Positions 1 to 12,926 of a stretch of 64,000 nt of DNA are shown in pieces. The position numbers were made by a program, and so were the translations under genes. This stretch comes from Druceiella hillmani (lineage: Eukaryota; Arthropoda; Insecta; Lepidoptera; Hepialidae): assembly GCA_039881145.1 (NCBI GenBank), contig JAYKKI010000003.1, positions 7,585,501 through 7,649,500 of the forward strand, written 5' to 3'. Under the pieces are notes generated by a model, which saw only the letters and a list, made by a program, of their open reading frames with translations, was not told where the DNA came from and did not search any database. Positions within the stretch are counted from its first letter, which is position 1; every line of letters starts with the position of its first letter.

Positions 1-2029
1 AAAGACTTAAAACATGATCAACAGTTTTCCTGGATTGTAATGAGTATTGATTATTTTCACAAAGAAATTTGGCGCAGCCAAAAGGGTGAAAGAATGTTTT
101 TCTTGCGACTATCGAAGTGCACTAAGAGTTATCAAAAATATATTACTTTGAATAATTATTTTTCATTTTAATTTTGGAAACTACGACAATAAAAGACGAA
201 TAAAATAAACTGCAGATTGGAGTGTAGATATTTGCGTTAATAAGCAAAGTAAGGAGGGGTGATTCCTTTATACAATTGTAGAAGTCTAATACTATCTAAA
301 AGTTCGTAAATATTTTCAACATATTTAAAATTTTGTCACAAAATCATGAGGTACTTATGATCCTGACACAAATAAAAAATTATTTCATAGAATAATAATT
401 ATACAAATTTTGAACTTAATACGAACATTTACAATATCGTGAACCACGATCGATCATTTTAAGCAGTGGCGAAAAATTATAGCTCATATAATAAAGCATT
501 ATATTCGCTAATTTATGTTAAGGTGAAAAAAATATCACTCTACCTTAATCTTAACGATAACAATGATAAAATAATCTAACAATTGAAGTTTAATAATGAG
601 AATTTTGTCATCACATATTGTTTTACAAATGTTTCACATTAATTTAATCTTAAGAATTTTATGATGTAAAATTTTCGTTATTATTAGACTTATTTAGTTG
701 CGACTGTCCTAAAAGGATTTACTATTATTTTTATTTTAGAAAGTTATAAGGCTAAAAGGTTCGAAATTTTCAATTTAGTGCTAAGTATAAAAATTAGAAA
801 CGTCATGGTGAAGGAACAGCGGTTACGCTATCAACCCCTTTTGAATTAAAAATTACCTAATGGTACTAACGTGCTTCTGCCCAGATCCAAAACGTAAAAT
901 TTTAACAAGTTTTTATTTAGACAGATTTAAATGTAAAAATGGCGGATATGGAAAAAAATATAACAACAAACATTATAATATAATACAGTGTATAAAATGT
1001 AATGCAACACGTCACGTTGTGAAATTAGAACAGTAAATCGGCGTTCATGGGTCGACATTTCTAAGTACAAAATAAGACGATTACAATAAATAACTTTGTT
1101 TTGTATTATGTACCAATTTGGAGAAACACTATTTCAAAGTTAATGGAATGGTCAAGTATCCTGCAATGCATGCAAACCAAACAGCATACGGCACGATGAA
1201 GCGACGCCGCACACACCTTATTCAGCTTTCAACACTGAATTGTACAAATATTATTACGCAAATGGAAATTTATTATACTGTTCATTCACTTTTTCTTATT
1301 TTTTTTCTTTTTCATGGATGATTTTTTTTTCTGCTATGCGAATTACCCAAAAAACGTATTGTATTGTTATATTTCCTATATAAATACAATACAGAAAATT
1401 AAAGCCCACCATGAATACGATCCATGGTTACTGGAATTCAAGCAGTTACTTAATTAAATTACTAATATTTTATATTCTCCTATTAACATATTATAATTAA
1501 TGAGTAAAGTAACATATTTGTTTATCGCGTCATTTATAATATTTTTTATTGATTATTATTACTCTGCGATTTTTTTATTATGAAGTATCTAAGGACGAAG
1601 GTTAAGAACAATGGGCTCCACAAGTCTATTTACACCTCTTTGGTAAACATCGTATAAATAATATTTCCTGAAAATTTTAGCCTTGTGGAAGCACCTTAGA
1701 AAATATCATCCCCATAATAATTTACTATCATCTGCCACGTACTTGCAGCCTACTAAATAATCTTTTTCCACATTTAAACACATAGAAATCAAAACACATT
1801 TAAATTTCACCTTTGTATTAGTATTTTAATTTCTAAATTTGAAATGAATTACGTACACGCGTTCTTATTCGTGCGTAGTTTCTTTAAAGTCTGACAACAC
1901 ATTTCTATTGTTCATTGGATATCCTTTCATAGGACCATAATGAGAATTTTATTTTAATAAAATTAAGATCAAAGTTTTTTTAAGCGTAAAACGCGCAAAA
2001 GCCACGCAGCTTTTAATATTCGAACACAG
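1..2029. other. AT-rich non-coding stretch
   Basis: No reading frame here shows a recognisable domain, and no RNA gene or structured repeat was seen. The 67-codon frame at 1118-1321 starts at a TTG and ends in a low-complexity T-rich run, so I do not call it a gene. Confidence 0.5.

Positions 2030-2068
<39 letters not shown>
2030..2068. repeat. (TA)n microsatellite
   Basis: Uninterrupted TA dinucleotide run of about 38 bases, flanked by unique AT-rich sequence. Confidence 0.95.
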
Positions 2069-2070
<2 letters not shown>

Positions 2071-3782
2071 TTATGTAAATAAAACTTATTTTTTTTCAAA
2101 GGATATGGTTTTATAAACTGTGTCGACAATTACTACTTATTTTTGTACGAAATTTTAATTGATATGATGGCGACAATATATTAACATACATATATTCAAA
2201 CACAATACATACATATATTCAAACACAATTACTAATTAAATAACATATTACTTATATTTTAATATATAACTTAGACATAAGATGTATGAAGCGGCAGTTT
2301 ATACGAATATTGACGTACTTATAAGTAATGCCTAGGTCTATCTAAATAGTTTTTAATTTCGGAAATCGATCTAGTTCTATTATTTTAATTATTTCTTAAG
2401 TGCAATCCCTATCAAATTGTTATTCGATATTAGTAGCCAAAAAGGAGTAGAATTTTTCTAATGCTTGGGTTAAATATGAAGTCTAAATAAACAAAAGTCA
2501 AATTATTAACACTCACTTCTTTTTTTCAAGTTTTTTTTAATTAAACAACATTTTCCTGTTATTGATTACAAATTTCCTTTTCTGACTGAATTACTTGATT
2601 ACTGGAAGTATTTGAGCCTATCATTATGGGTAATCTTCCTCAATACGCCATAACGCATGTTTGTCTGTAGAATATTACTCATACAAAACATTATATTAAA
2701 TGAGAAACAACCTCTGTAGGTATTTAATAAAATACAGCTTCAATTATTGAAGGTGTTGAAGGTGAAAAATAAAATACAGCTTGAAAACGAAAAATCAAAA
2801 TAAAATACAACTTGAATATCTAATTGAGAAGGTTTTTTTTTCTTTTCAAAATGCTCGACACAATAAATCTAGTAAAACATGAATATGAAGAAGCCATAAA
2901 CACACCGGTACTACTGTAATGTATATTGAAGCCACTGATGTTGTAATTACTACTCCAAGATTTCGACTTCCCGGATTTATTCAATAACCATGCAATATTA
3001 AAACATCTATATTTGCGGTCTGTTGTAATTCAAACACAGAATTGACAAATATTTAATACCTACAATTCTTCAAGAAAAAAAATATATACATATATATATC
3101 TTTGGATCACACGTTTGTGAAGAATATATAATTGATCCTGTAAGATACGACATTGATGTAATTGTACGCCGTGTATAAAATATATTTACTCCAAGATTAT
3201 TGAGGGATATTTCAAGAGAGGAAAGAAAGATTTGAAAGGCTATTTACAATCAATATCAGATTTTTTTAATACTAAATGGGTTTTTAAAATCACATTTCTT
3301 AGAAATTCTACGATGCACGCCATCAATTGCATAACAAAGCTTTTACTAACTTCATCACTATATTAGTGTAATTGCATACAGGAAAACGAAATAAAATATT
3401 TTGTATTCTCTTTATTCCAAATAACCATGAGGGGCGATTTAATTAAAAGACATGTGGACCATGCCCATATAACCCGTGACATTGTTTCGTTTTGGGATGC
3501 CTCGCTGTAACTAATGCTTTGTTTAGCGGAAATAGTAACAATAAAGAAGGGATATTACAATACATGATGGCACTTATATTTATTTGCAGAAAAGTAATAA
3601 TTACTTCTTCCAAGGAAATCACGTAATTTCCGTAAAAAGCGTAATTTGAACATTTCATGTCTGATGTTATGTCCAGATAGTCATTTAATATATTTCTTTC
3701 CAGCTATGAACCAAATATGCTTTGTTAAACTTGTCTAAATTTGTCAGTAAATAAACCCAACGGATTATTTCACTTCTTTCAG
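2069..3782. other. AT-rich non-coding stretch
   Basis: No family-level similarity is visible in any frame. The 71-codon minus-strand frame at 3443-3658 has no recognisable motif. The last bases before 3783 form a pyrimidine-rich tract ending in CAG and could be a 3' splice site for the next entry. Confidence 0.4.
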
Positions 3783-3902
3783 AAAGAAATCGATGAGTTT
3801 TTACTAGATAGAGGATTTAGAGACCGCTTAGAATATCACAATTATTTGGAATACATACCTAAAATACCTCCAGCTTGCAGACCTACTCAATTAACTGCCT
3901 AA
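3783..3902 (+). CDS. Candidate terminal exon, unknown protein
   Basis: A pyrimidine tract ending in TTTCAG is followed at once by 39 open codons and a TAA. The peptide begins KEIDEFLLDRGFRDRLEYHN, is rich in charged and aromatic residues, and ends in a proline-rich PPACRPTQLTA. The composition is more protein-like than the surrounding DNA, and an acceptor directly abutting the frame suits a last coding exon of a plus-strand gene whose earlier exons I cannot find. I do not recognise the family. It could be a transposon relic or a chance frame, since nothing upstream in the window pairs with it convincingly. Confidence 0.25.
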   Translation, partial: KEIDEFLLDRGFRDRLEYHNYLEYIPKIPPACRPTQLTA

Positions 3903-4040
3903 ACAGTAAATTAATCAGGAACAGTGATAGTGTTTCTATGGATGGTAGAAAAAACATACGGCTGTCTTAAAGAAAATTCTAATTTCTGAGACACATCGCT
4001 ATTAATAGAGCTATGTGACATTTATTTCTCGAAATTATAA

Positions 4041-4163
4041 TTAACCGGTGAATTACTGGATGCTTTTGATATATATTTAACAGATATTTGCAGAGAAATT
4101 GACGTAGAAAAATCATCGGCTAGCTATAAATTATTTGATTTACATTTTAATTCAAAAATATAA
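4041..4163 (+). other. Coding-like open patch, unassigned
   Basis: Forty codons open to a TAA, with a protein-like peptide containing ELLDAFDIYLTDICREIDVE. It lies about 140 bases after the candidate exon ending at 3902 and may be a piece of the same decayed gene or of an unrecognised transposon. There is no start codon and no family match. The evidence is only codon openness and composition. Confidence 0.15.
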
Positions 4164-4619
4164 TCAAGAAAGGGAAGCCATCATCGGGCATTATTGAAGT
4201 TTAATTTAGGCAAAGTAACGTTTTGTTATTCTCACGTCATGTCAATAATATGGCTTTTAAGGTGGGTAAAATACTAGAAAAATCTTTGTCCGCTTATTCC
4301 CTCACTGGATTTTATAGCTTTTGAAAGGTCATCGAGAATTATATATTTGATGAGCCTAGTCATAATGTAAGAATTATAATACTTAATTTATGATATGATA
4401 GAATAATAATGTAAATCTCACAATTTTATTTGCTGTTTTTTAATAGTTGTTAATTGTATAATGAACTTAATAAAAGTTGTTGATGTTAAATGAATATACC
4501 CATATGTTATAAACTACAATTTCAGGATTTTTAACAAATGATGGTATATATTTCACGATTTTGTTAATCATGTCACCTGCTTTATGTGACGGTAAATAAA
4601 AAATATTAGACCGCTCGCC

Positions 4620-5725
4620 ATAGTGATTGGTCTATTGCCTTTTAAAATTAGAGCCACAAACTCAAGTTCTTCTTCTCTTTCTCCTAGCTATAGTCCAATA
4701 TCTCTTTTAGGGTCAGCCCTCCTCTTACATTTTCGCCACGACATTCTGTCTTGTGTTGTCATTGAGTTCAAATTCATAATTTTAAGATCTTTATCTATGG
4801 GCTCTTCCAACTGGCACCGGGTCTACTTCGGCCTGTCTTTCCTTCTTCCATTTTTAACACTGCCTTAGTCTCACATTGTCTTCATTGCGCTTCATAACGT
4901 GCCCGTACCACCGTAAGCGATTTTCTCTCAGCTTTTCCTGAATTTTACACGTTCCTTCAATATACTCATTTTTTATTATGCCCAGTCTTGCAACTTCCCC
5001 AGCCCAACACAGTATTTTCATTTTTGTGACACGCATCTTTTGTTCCGACTTATAAGTCAACGCTGGTAAAGTTGACCTTTGAGTTTGACGGACATTCTAG
5101 CATCCCATAATACTCCGGCTAGTGATCTCCTTTTTGAGCCAGACAGTTTTTATTCTCTGCTGGATGTATTTTTCAGTGTTGTCTTTCAGAACTACGACTG
5201 AACCGAGATACTTTCTTCAGAGTGACTTCGTCTGAGATGAGTTGTCGTTGGCATTACTTCCAGACGTATCACACCGCATATATTCAGTTTCGTTCAATCT
5301 AAGACCTCGCCTCTCTAGTGTCTGTTACCATGCATTAAGTTATTCCTATACTTCTACTTGAGCTTCGGCAATAAGAACTATATCATCAGCGTACAGCAGT
5401 GTCCAAGATAACCTTATCTTCAAATTGAATCTGAGGGGCTACTAACCCTTGTGATTATACCTTGGTATAGATATTTAATCAAGGATATATAATGGTCCGA
5501 GACTAATTGTAATCTCAAAGCTTGCCAAAGCAAAATCAAAACTTGTCGATAAATTCAAGATATAGGTCTTTCTTCAGCGATCTGTATTTTTCTATCAGAA
5601 TCTTCACGATGCGTATTCCATATATCGTTCTCATTCCGCTGGTGAATCCACATTGGTCAGGTATTACTTTGACAATTTTGTTTAGTTGGTCCGCGACGAT
5701 AATAATTTCCCAAATTGTTAATATA
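4620..5725 (-). pseudogene. Decayed non-LTR retrotransposon reverse transcriptase (RTE-like)
   Basis: Read on the minus strand, the pieces come in the order expected for a non-LTR reverse transcriptase. At about 5690-5560 is a degraded finger/palm segment (DQCGFTSGMRT, then LIEKYRSLKKDLYLEFID). At about 5400-5350 is the catalytic LLYADDIVLIAEAQVEV. At about 5060-4860 is the C-terminal signature KMRVTKMKILCW followed by RLRWYGHVMKRNEDNV. At about 4810-4710 is DKDLKIMNLN...QDRMSWRKCKRRADP. The RLRWYGHVM...RADP tail is typical of RTE-type elements and related copies common in insects. Several frameshifts and stops interrupt it, and the endonuclease and 5' part are absent, so this is a dead 5'-truncated copy. 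The hairpin at 5724-5774 marks its upstream edge. Clade assignment is from remembered motifs. Confidence 0.75.
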
Positions 5726-5774
5726 TGAAACGTCAGTTTAATACCACGTTAGTGTATTAAACTGACGTTTCATA
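5724..5774. repeat. Perfect 21-bp hairpin with 9-nt loop
   Basis: Bases 5724-5744 are exactly the reverse complement of 5754-5774, separated by nine bases. It sits at the upstream edge of the RT relic and has no U-run after it, so it is not a bacterial-style terminator. Confidence 0.9.
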
Positions 5775-8700
5775 CATTATAATACTTGCAATTTGCTACA
5801 TTACCTTTGTTTTATAGAAAGAGATTATGCTGCTGCATAATAAAAAAGTAAAATTACAAAACTAATTTTTTTTTTATTTTCAGCCATATTTTTTTGACTT
5901 ATTACCATGTGCAAAAAATTGTACCCCATCCCACAAATTTGAATTCTCAAAAATCTGATGTTCGTTCTTTTCTGTAATATAAAGCATTTCAATACCTAGC
6001 ATTGCACATTCCGTATTCGATAATTTAAAACGATATTTGCTATATGATAATATAAATACTACCTTTATATTCCATTCTATTCCGATTTTTTTACTTTTTT
6101 ACTAACCTCTATTTCAGTAGCTGTTTTGCCAACCAACAGAATGCAAGAAAGCCGCTAGTAGTAGCCTATGTCTTATTCTCTTATATAAATTGAATGCATT
6201 ATTATGTATGCCGAGTTTCATTCAACTTGTTCTGCTTTTACTTCATGATCGAGTAACTAATATTGAACATTTTTCATTAATAATATTAGCGACAATGATA
6301 ACCTGGGCAATAAAGGCGTAGCTATCTGTATGTGTTATTTCCTTTTTATCCAGAAAAAAATAATCGTAAATTTTACTAAAGAGGTAGGAAGTCTCAATTT
6401 AAGAATATATGTCAATTGAATTACGATTTGCTATTTACCATAAGTTGAATTAGTTTATTTCCCCGAAAGTAATAAAACTTATTTCCCGCGTGGAATCAAA
6501 ATAAAGCCAAATTTAGACATAAGTCAACCATTTCGTTTGGAGGCCTGTAGTATCGTGAGAAAATAATTGTAACAAATTAGCGAAAAATCAAAACTTGAAA
6601 ATTTCTAGTCACTTGGTGAAAAATGAACTATGTGTAACAATATGGTGTTTCACTAACAACTAAAATAATTTTTATTTGCGTATTAGCCAACCTACATGCA
6701 TTAAGGTTAAAATCTTTGCACAACATCATTAAGTCTCTCTCATTAAATGATAATGAACTTTGTGTTTTTAAAAATTTTAACATCTTCCTTTAACAAACCT
6801 AGGATCATAAAATTTCTTTTATCAGATCATTTGTTGATTTCTTGTGGACTGTCTTTAAAATTAAAACTGTCCATTTATCTTAGACAATATCGTTATTAAA
6901 AAGAGCTTAATAAACATAAAAACGAATATAAATTGATTTAATAATTTAAAACAACTTTAAATTTTCATTAAAAAGATCCTTTGTGTCACTTTAGTACTTA
7001 TTATTTTATTAAAAAAAATTGTTAATTTAGAGTGAAATGAAAATAAAAACCAGATTTGAGCTTCCCTTAAAGAAGTGTTTTAACAACTCGTTTTTCTGAT
7101 ACATGTCGTATATGAATTTCACAATCCTATCTAATTTTATTTTGAAGCTAAAACCTCTGACAACACACAGTTGGCCGGATAGACGATATTGCAACAAAAC
7201 TAGGGTTAAATTCGTTCGAAACGAAGCGTACGGAATTCGCGTAAAAAGTTAAAATTGTTTACACAACACACAGGTAAAATAAAAGATGCATGAAAGCAAT
7301 ATTCATCCTTCGTAAGATATGTATCTGTTTAATATAACGAGAATATGATGCCATAAAATATACAACTATGTATTTCGTTCCTCGCAAATGAAATCGTAGA
7401 ATTTATGTCAGAAGAACAGGTTACATTCGATTACTGAACACGAGATCAACCAAATAATATTTACCGCGTAGACCCACAGTTATTTTAGACATTTGAGATA
7501 TATAATTGTATAATATTGAATATACACAATGTTATTAAACACCATAATTGACTAATTTTTTAATTGTAACATAACCGATTCAATCAAAATTAGATTTTAA
7601 CTATTGGATAGACTTTAAATGAGAAAATGAATTATATTGATTCATTAATTTACTTAATAATTAATTATTATTTCATTAAGAGTAATTGCAAATTGTGTGA
7701 CAACAAAGAAAACCGATTTATGAAATTGAAGAGAATTTTTAGTTTATCGATATTCATAAAAAATTCGTTTTTTAAAATAAAAATTATGTGGCAAACATCT
7801 TAATTATTTATTTTAAACATAGTTTTTAATAATGATTACTGACGATAGCAATTCCGTAACAATATATTTTTTCATGTTTTGACTAACTTTTTAGGTAGTT
7901 TTATTAGGTATGAATAGGTTATAAAGAAAAAATCCTGTGACTCAAATTTATTTATATGGAGCGATAATACGAAATAATAATATGTAGATTTAAATCATAG
8001 CTTGAGATTAATTAAATTTAATAATTTTCGCAACTTAATATAGTGTATAGTGAGCACGGTTATTTTCGACTGTCCCACAAAATATATTACATTAACCTGT
8101 ATAAGATCCTACTTACCTTTCAACTTGACACAATCAAACTGGAGTATGATAAATGACACAAATTAATAGTGCTTGTCACCATGGAAAAAAATTCCTTCGT
8201 TACGAGATATCATCCCGGCTTTCGTTTACAGAGGGCCACATCACACAAGATAAATGTTTTTTGTCCCTAACAGAGTAAATTGCTCAATTTATCTCAAGAA
8301 CGGAGGCACCATTCGACTAGTTTCATTTTGCGTCTCGCATAAGTCATAAGCCAGTATTCACCAGGCAGATGTTCCAATACAACGAAATGAAACCAAATCT
8401 TTTTCATCTGCCGCATCCCATGAAATATTTTATTCTTTTTCCGGTTTGAAGGTATCGATATTTATTAAATTTAAAAATGAGTTTATAATAATTTCTTAAA
8501 TTTTAGGACAGATTTCTTGTGATTGAATTCATACATCAATGGTTATAGATGTATTTCTTGCGTAGTTTCTCACAATATATTAATTTATATCGCATAGTAG
8601 AATTCTGGTAAACATAAAAATGTTATGCAAGTAATAAACTTCATTTATCGAGCAAATATTATCACAAAGTCATTAATCAAAATTATTTAAAAAATTGCAG

Positions 8701-9531
8701 GCAACATATATGCATAAAGGCCTTTATAGCTAGCATTTTCACATCTACCTACCTCTCTATCTCTTTATTATAACTAAGCAATTTCGTCAATGCGAAGAAA
8801 TAATGTTTTTGTGACGTACATTAACGGACTTAGATTTTGAAATTAATATGCACGCGTTCATAAAATAATATGAATGTGAAGGCATATTTATAAAAAAATT
8901 TTAAAAAAATCCAGGGGTGTTCGAATTTCCCAAAGTTTCAGCTCAGGGTCTAAGATATAATCCTTTTTATTAACTATTCAAACATTATAAATATATTTGT
9001 CCTTTATGTTATAGAAACGTAATAAGAATAAAATTATTTGTTAATTATACAAAGGTGTATCTTTCATATTTACTTTATCAAGCCTGTAACAAATGCAAAT
9101 ATAATGTTGCAAGTTGTTATGTTTAAACTAGTAGTATGTGGATAGTATTTTACTCAAGATCACGGCCATATGAATATCTGAAATTAAAATTTAATATTAA
9201 ATTTTAAATAAAAATTTTATATGATTTATTATTTATACAATATTTTGAATTTCTCGCATATTGTTATAGTATTATGTTATATTACTTCAGAATATTTTAT
9301 TTTATCAATTGTTTAAACCATCTTTCCAAGTCTTTTAATTAATTTGATTTCAATGGTTCTAATGTAGTACCTAATGGTCACCATATTATTTTAAATGATT
9401 TATTGTGAATCTTAATAGCGTATATAAATATAACAATATCTCGTTTCTTTTCCCTAATACTATTCTATTCCTAACTCCTTTTTTTGTTTCACCATAGTCG
9501 GTTAATAAAGCACAAATTCTGATATTATAGT
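5775..9531. other. Long AT-rich stretch without recognisable genes
   Basis: No domain or repeat family was recognised. Around 8150-8420 the sequence is noticeably less AT-rich than its surroundings, and the minus strand holds 43 open codons (VLEHLPGEYWLMTYARRKMK), but there is no splice or start context and I do not call a gene. Confidence 0.4.
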
Positions 9532-9532
9532 G

Positions 9533-9580
<48 letters not shown>
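9532..9580. repeat. (TA)n(TG)n compound microsatellite
   Basis: A TA run passes directly into a TG run of about seven units. Confidence 0.95.
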
Positions 9581-9732
9581 ATTTACAGGTAGCAATGAAA
9601 GTTCGTAGCAGTGGTCATTTCTTATAATAGTATTGGTAATAAAAAAATATACTCAAACTTCGAAAATTGCAATGCTGGTAAATCATTGAGGTATTTTGGT
9701 GGTAATTTAAATATAACTCTTACCAGGTTAAG

Positions 9733-10050
9733 ATGAATATAACACGAGAAAATTTCATTCTATTATTTTTGGACTCTCATTTTAGTCTCAATGAACATAG
9801 TTACGACCCACTTCGATTGAAATTGTTTGATAGAGCCCAATCCCGTGCTACAGTTTACAACTGGTTTCATGAGTCCAATTGTTATTGTATCAAACTCTGC
9901 TATAATCGGCATGAGGGATGTTCCTCAACAACGACAACTAAAGGTAACATCGATGCTGTGCAGCGCATGATAAACACTGACAAGATGCAATGCGTGACAA
10001 TCTATCTGGAGATTAGAGCAAGTTTAGGCATTGATACTTGTATGAGTTAA
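9733..10050 (+). pseudogene. Mariner transposase N-terminal relic
   Basis: The 105-codon frame contains blocks matching the N-terminal helix-turn-helix region of mariner-type transposases: RAQSRATVYNWFHE (second helix-turn-helix, usually APSRATVYxWYxEF), then GNIDAVQRMI and EIRASLGI (family pattern ENIDAVRxLI...EIxASLGI). The usual GRxSLxDExREGRP linker is scrambled into a non-matching stretch, and the frame stops right after ASLGI, before any catalytic DDD region. It is therefore a short, rearranged fossil. The family call rests on these three collinear blocks. It is a different lineage from the mariner fragment at 34.1 kb. Confidence 0.65.
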
Positions 10051-10119
10051 GTTCATAAAATATTATAGGATTTTTAGGAGTGAAATAATTTTATATATGT
10101 ATGATAGCCCATAGATTAA

Positions 10120-10314
10120 TATACATACCTGCTGTCTGCTATAAAACCAATACCTTCCAGCGAAGAATTACTTACACTAGAATCACCTCAAAACTTCAAT
10201 CTATCCAGTCTGTTGCCTGAATCGGAGCATATAGATAATGTAACGTTTGATCCAAAATTTTATGAAGCTTCCTCCTCTAACGAGCGTAAACATATTTCAA
10301 TAATTTGTTTATGA
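10120..10314 (+). CDS. Candidate internal exon, unknown protein
   Basis: Sixty-four codons are open from 10120 to a TGA. Inside, CCTTCCAG at 10160 is a plausible acceptor and GC|GTAAAC at 10285/10286 a weak donor, giving a possible 125-base exon at 10161-10285. The peptide includes EELLTLESPQNFNLSS and LLPESEHIDNVTFDPKFYEA, acidic and serine-rich, with none of the low complexity common in chance AT-rich frames. There is no ATG and no recognised family. It lies just after the mariner relic but does not match the expected downstream transposase sequence. It could be a real host exon or part of an uncharacterised element. Confidence 0.3.
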   Translation, partial: YTYLLSAIKPIPSSEELLTLESPQNFNLSSLLPESEHIDNVTFDPKFYEASSSNERKHISIICL

Positions 10315-10587
10315 TTTAAATTGAATTTGTTTTTAATTTATTGCAACCAAGAAAAAAATAAGTCACTTTCAGCATCAAGATAAATATTTGAAAAGCTTTC
10401 TTTTCGTAAGATAAAGGTTTGTTTATCTGGGCATATACTCAAGTATTGGATTGTTAATTCATTGAATATATAACGACAACACCATCTTCACCGTAGTTAG
10501 CCTAAGGCTTATTGCTAACCACTCCGCATAAGCTAAATTATTGGATTTAATTTTACATTGCATTAACTATTTGAACAACTAGATTAG

Positions 10588-10588
<1 letters not shown>

Positions 10589-10672
<84 letters not shown>
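10589..10672. repeat. (TA)n microsatellite
   Basis: TA run of about 80 bases with one internal TG interruption. Confidence 0.95.
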
Positions 10673-12926
10673 ATTGTCAAAATCTCCTTGGCATTCCAAA
10701 CATTTTTGCTATTCCGGTTTATTTCTTAAAAACGAACTGTATAAAATTATAATTTCCTGAGATTATATTTTTTATGTATTAACATAGCCGATAAAACTTA
10801 TATTTATTATTTAAATGCTCTTTAAAGATATTCGATTGGCAAGGAATAAAGAAATTATTAATTTAGTGTAGTAGATATGTCATTTATCTCTGTTACCAGA
10901 GGTTTCTTTTGAAACATTTCTGGCGTGTGAGAATTACATATATGAAAATTGATATTAATTTGTTTGCTAATCCTTATTAACTTGACGCTACTATAAACTA
11001 AAATATACGGTTATCTAGCATTTGTAAAACTCTTTTGACTTTGTGTCTGCACACCTCCTTTAGTTCAAAAAACAATTCTTACAAGGGGCAACATGGTAAA
11101 GAAACAAGGTTAAAATGTAATTGGAAAAATTAAATTTTCATCAGTATTTTAAGAAAGGATTATAATTTCTGTATATCATACAAATATCGAAATACATTTT
11201 CATGCAAGTCAAACTTAATAGATCTGAATTTGCATATGTTACAAATAATTAATAAATACAATGAATAATAGCGTATTTGCCGTGGCATAAAAGAGTATAA
11301 AACCGCGAAAACTAAGTCAATCAGTTGATGAATTTAAAAATAGGAAGGAAAGAGTAATCTTCTTTAAAATTTACTAGTCCAGTTCTCCCTAGTCACCGTC
11401 GTCCGATCAAGCCTTTACGTTTAATTGAAAAAGAAATAAAAAAAGAGAAATTTCAATAAAAGTATATGAATTAAAATGTACATATGAACACAATAATTTT
11501 GAGTAATATTAAGAGGAAATTAATTATATTTTATATTGATTTAATTTATTTGAATTTGACGTTATTTTTCATCCAATAACGTTACACATAACATAACGTT
11601 TCATCCAAAAAAATCACATAACTATTGACAATTTATGAAAAGATTTCGAACTATGACCATAAATGATTTAAATATTACGGTTTATGTGGTCGAAATGAGT
11701 AAATATTGTGGTTAAATATTTTAGCTATGAAATATGAAACAATAAAAGAAATAAAAGGTAATATTAAATTACACTATTATGACAAATGTTTTATGTAGTT
11801 TTTGGCTGGGTAAAAAGTTATAAACCAAAACCAGACCATAGTGTCTCTGAAGTTGAAAAAGAGAGAAGAAATAAGAGTTGGAACTAATAAACTCGTTACT
11901 TTTATCAACAATTTGGAAAATTACACAAATTTCTTGGACGTATCTTGTAAAATATATGAAGATCGGGGATTTTATTGAGGTTCGTCGAGTGAAACACAAA
12001 ATATATGGAAATTTCACGGTGAGAACTTGTGTCGAATTGTATTCTTTTTTCATGAATTATATTTATGGTGAAAACTTAACGAAACAACACGTAATAAATA
12101 CACAACTTGCAAGATACCCTCTGCTATGCTACTTGTAAGCATAAAGAAGGAAGTGTTGATCATTCCCATAATCTTCATCCAATGTAATCTCGCAATATAA
12201 ATTTATAAAGCCTTATTGAAACAGATTCCAAGTTCAATTTGAATTGAAAGTACTACTCTCATATCACAGTAGAATAACGACTTCATGCTTTGGGGACGTG
12301 GTGAAAATATTTTGTTTCTCTAAAACTTGATCCAAAACTGATAAAATGAAATGGCGGGTATATCACGAGAAATTATGTACAAGAACTTATATCCAAAAAA
12401 TGGTGTCCAAAATATGTATATTTATATATTTTCGTTCGTTAACAAAATGATAATTTGCAAGTTGGGTAAGTTTAATTTTTTCTTAATTGCGGTTTGTTAG
12501 AAAAGAGTTGAGTTTATCTCGTGACCCATCGAAAGGTTTCACGAACTGAAATAATACGTTAATTTAAATATTCTCATCTACTTCAGCCTTAGCAGCTGTT
12601 CGCGATTCATCCGTTGTAGTCATAATGAAAGTTAATAGTAAGCAAAACGTAATAATGTGAAACGGTATAAAAGATATGGAAGCCTGTTTATGTTAACTGG
12701 ACTAATAACGCTAAGCTGGCTATAAACAATGACGACTGGATCAAGGCGACGCTATGTTATTAATTCTTACCAGCATAACACAATTAAAACAATTAGTTTG
12801 CTATGTCAATTAAGTTGTAAATTAATGTTAATACTTAATGTCTTTAACAAATTAAATATTGATGTAAGAACACTTAAAAAAATCACTGAGAAATATTTTG
12901 ATATTGAATTGCACTAATCACTGTAA
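10673..12926. other. AT-rich stretch, no recognisable gene
   Basis: Overlapping frames on both strands at 11769-12138 (94 and 86 codons) have no recognised motif. Their near-complete overlap suggests at most one, and probably neither, is real. A promoter-like TATA/initiator pair at 11296-11326 is listed separately. Confidence 0.4.
11296..11326 (+). promoter_or_regulatory. Possible RNA polymerase II core promoter
   Basis: TATAAAA at 11296-11302 is followed by TCAGTT at 11321-11326, which fits the arthropod initiator. The spacing from the first T of the TATA box to the initiator A is 27 bases, slightly short. No convincing gene follows, so this may be chance. Confidence 0.2.

Noticed and set aside
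1118..1321. 67-codon frame beginning EKHYFKVNGMVKYPAMHANQ
   Set aside because: The first half looks protein-like, but it starts at a TTG, ends in a T-rich low-complexity run, and has no family match or splice context.
5724..5774. Rho-independent terminator
   Set aside because: The sequence context is eukaryotic and no T-run follows the stem.
11769..12138. Overlapping 94- and 86-codon frames on opposite strands
   Set aside because: No motif, no start or splice context, near-complete overlap; consistent with chance openness in AT-rich sequence.
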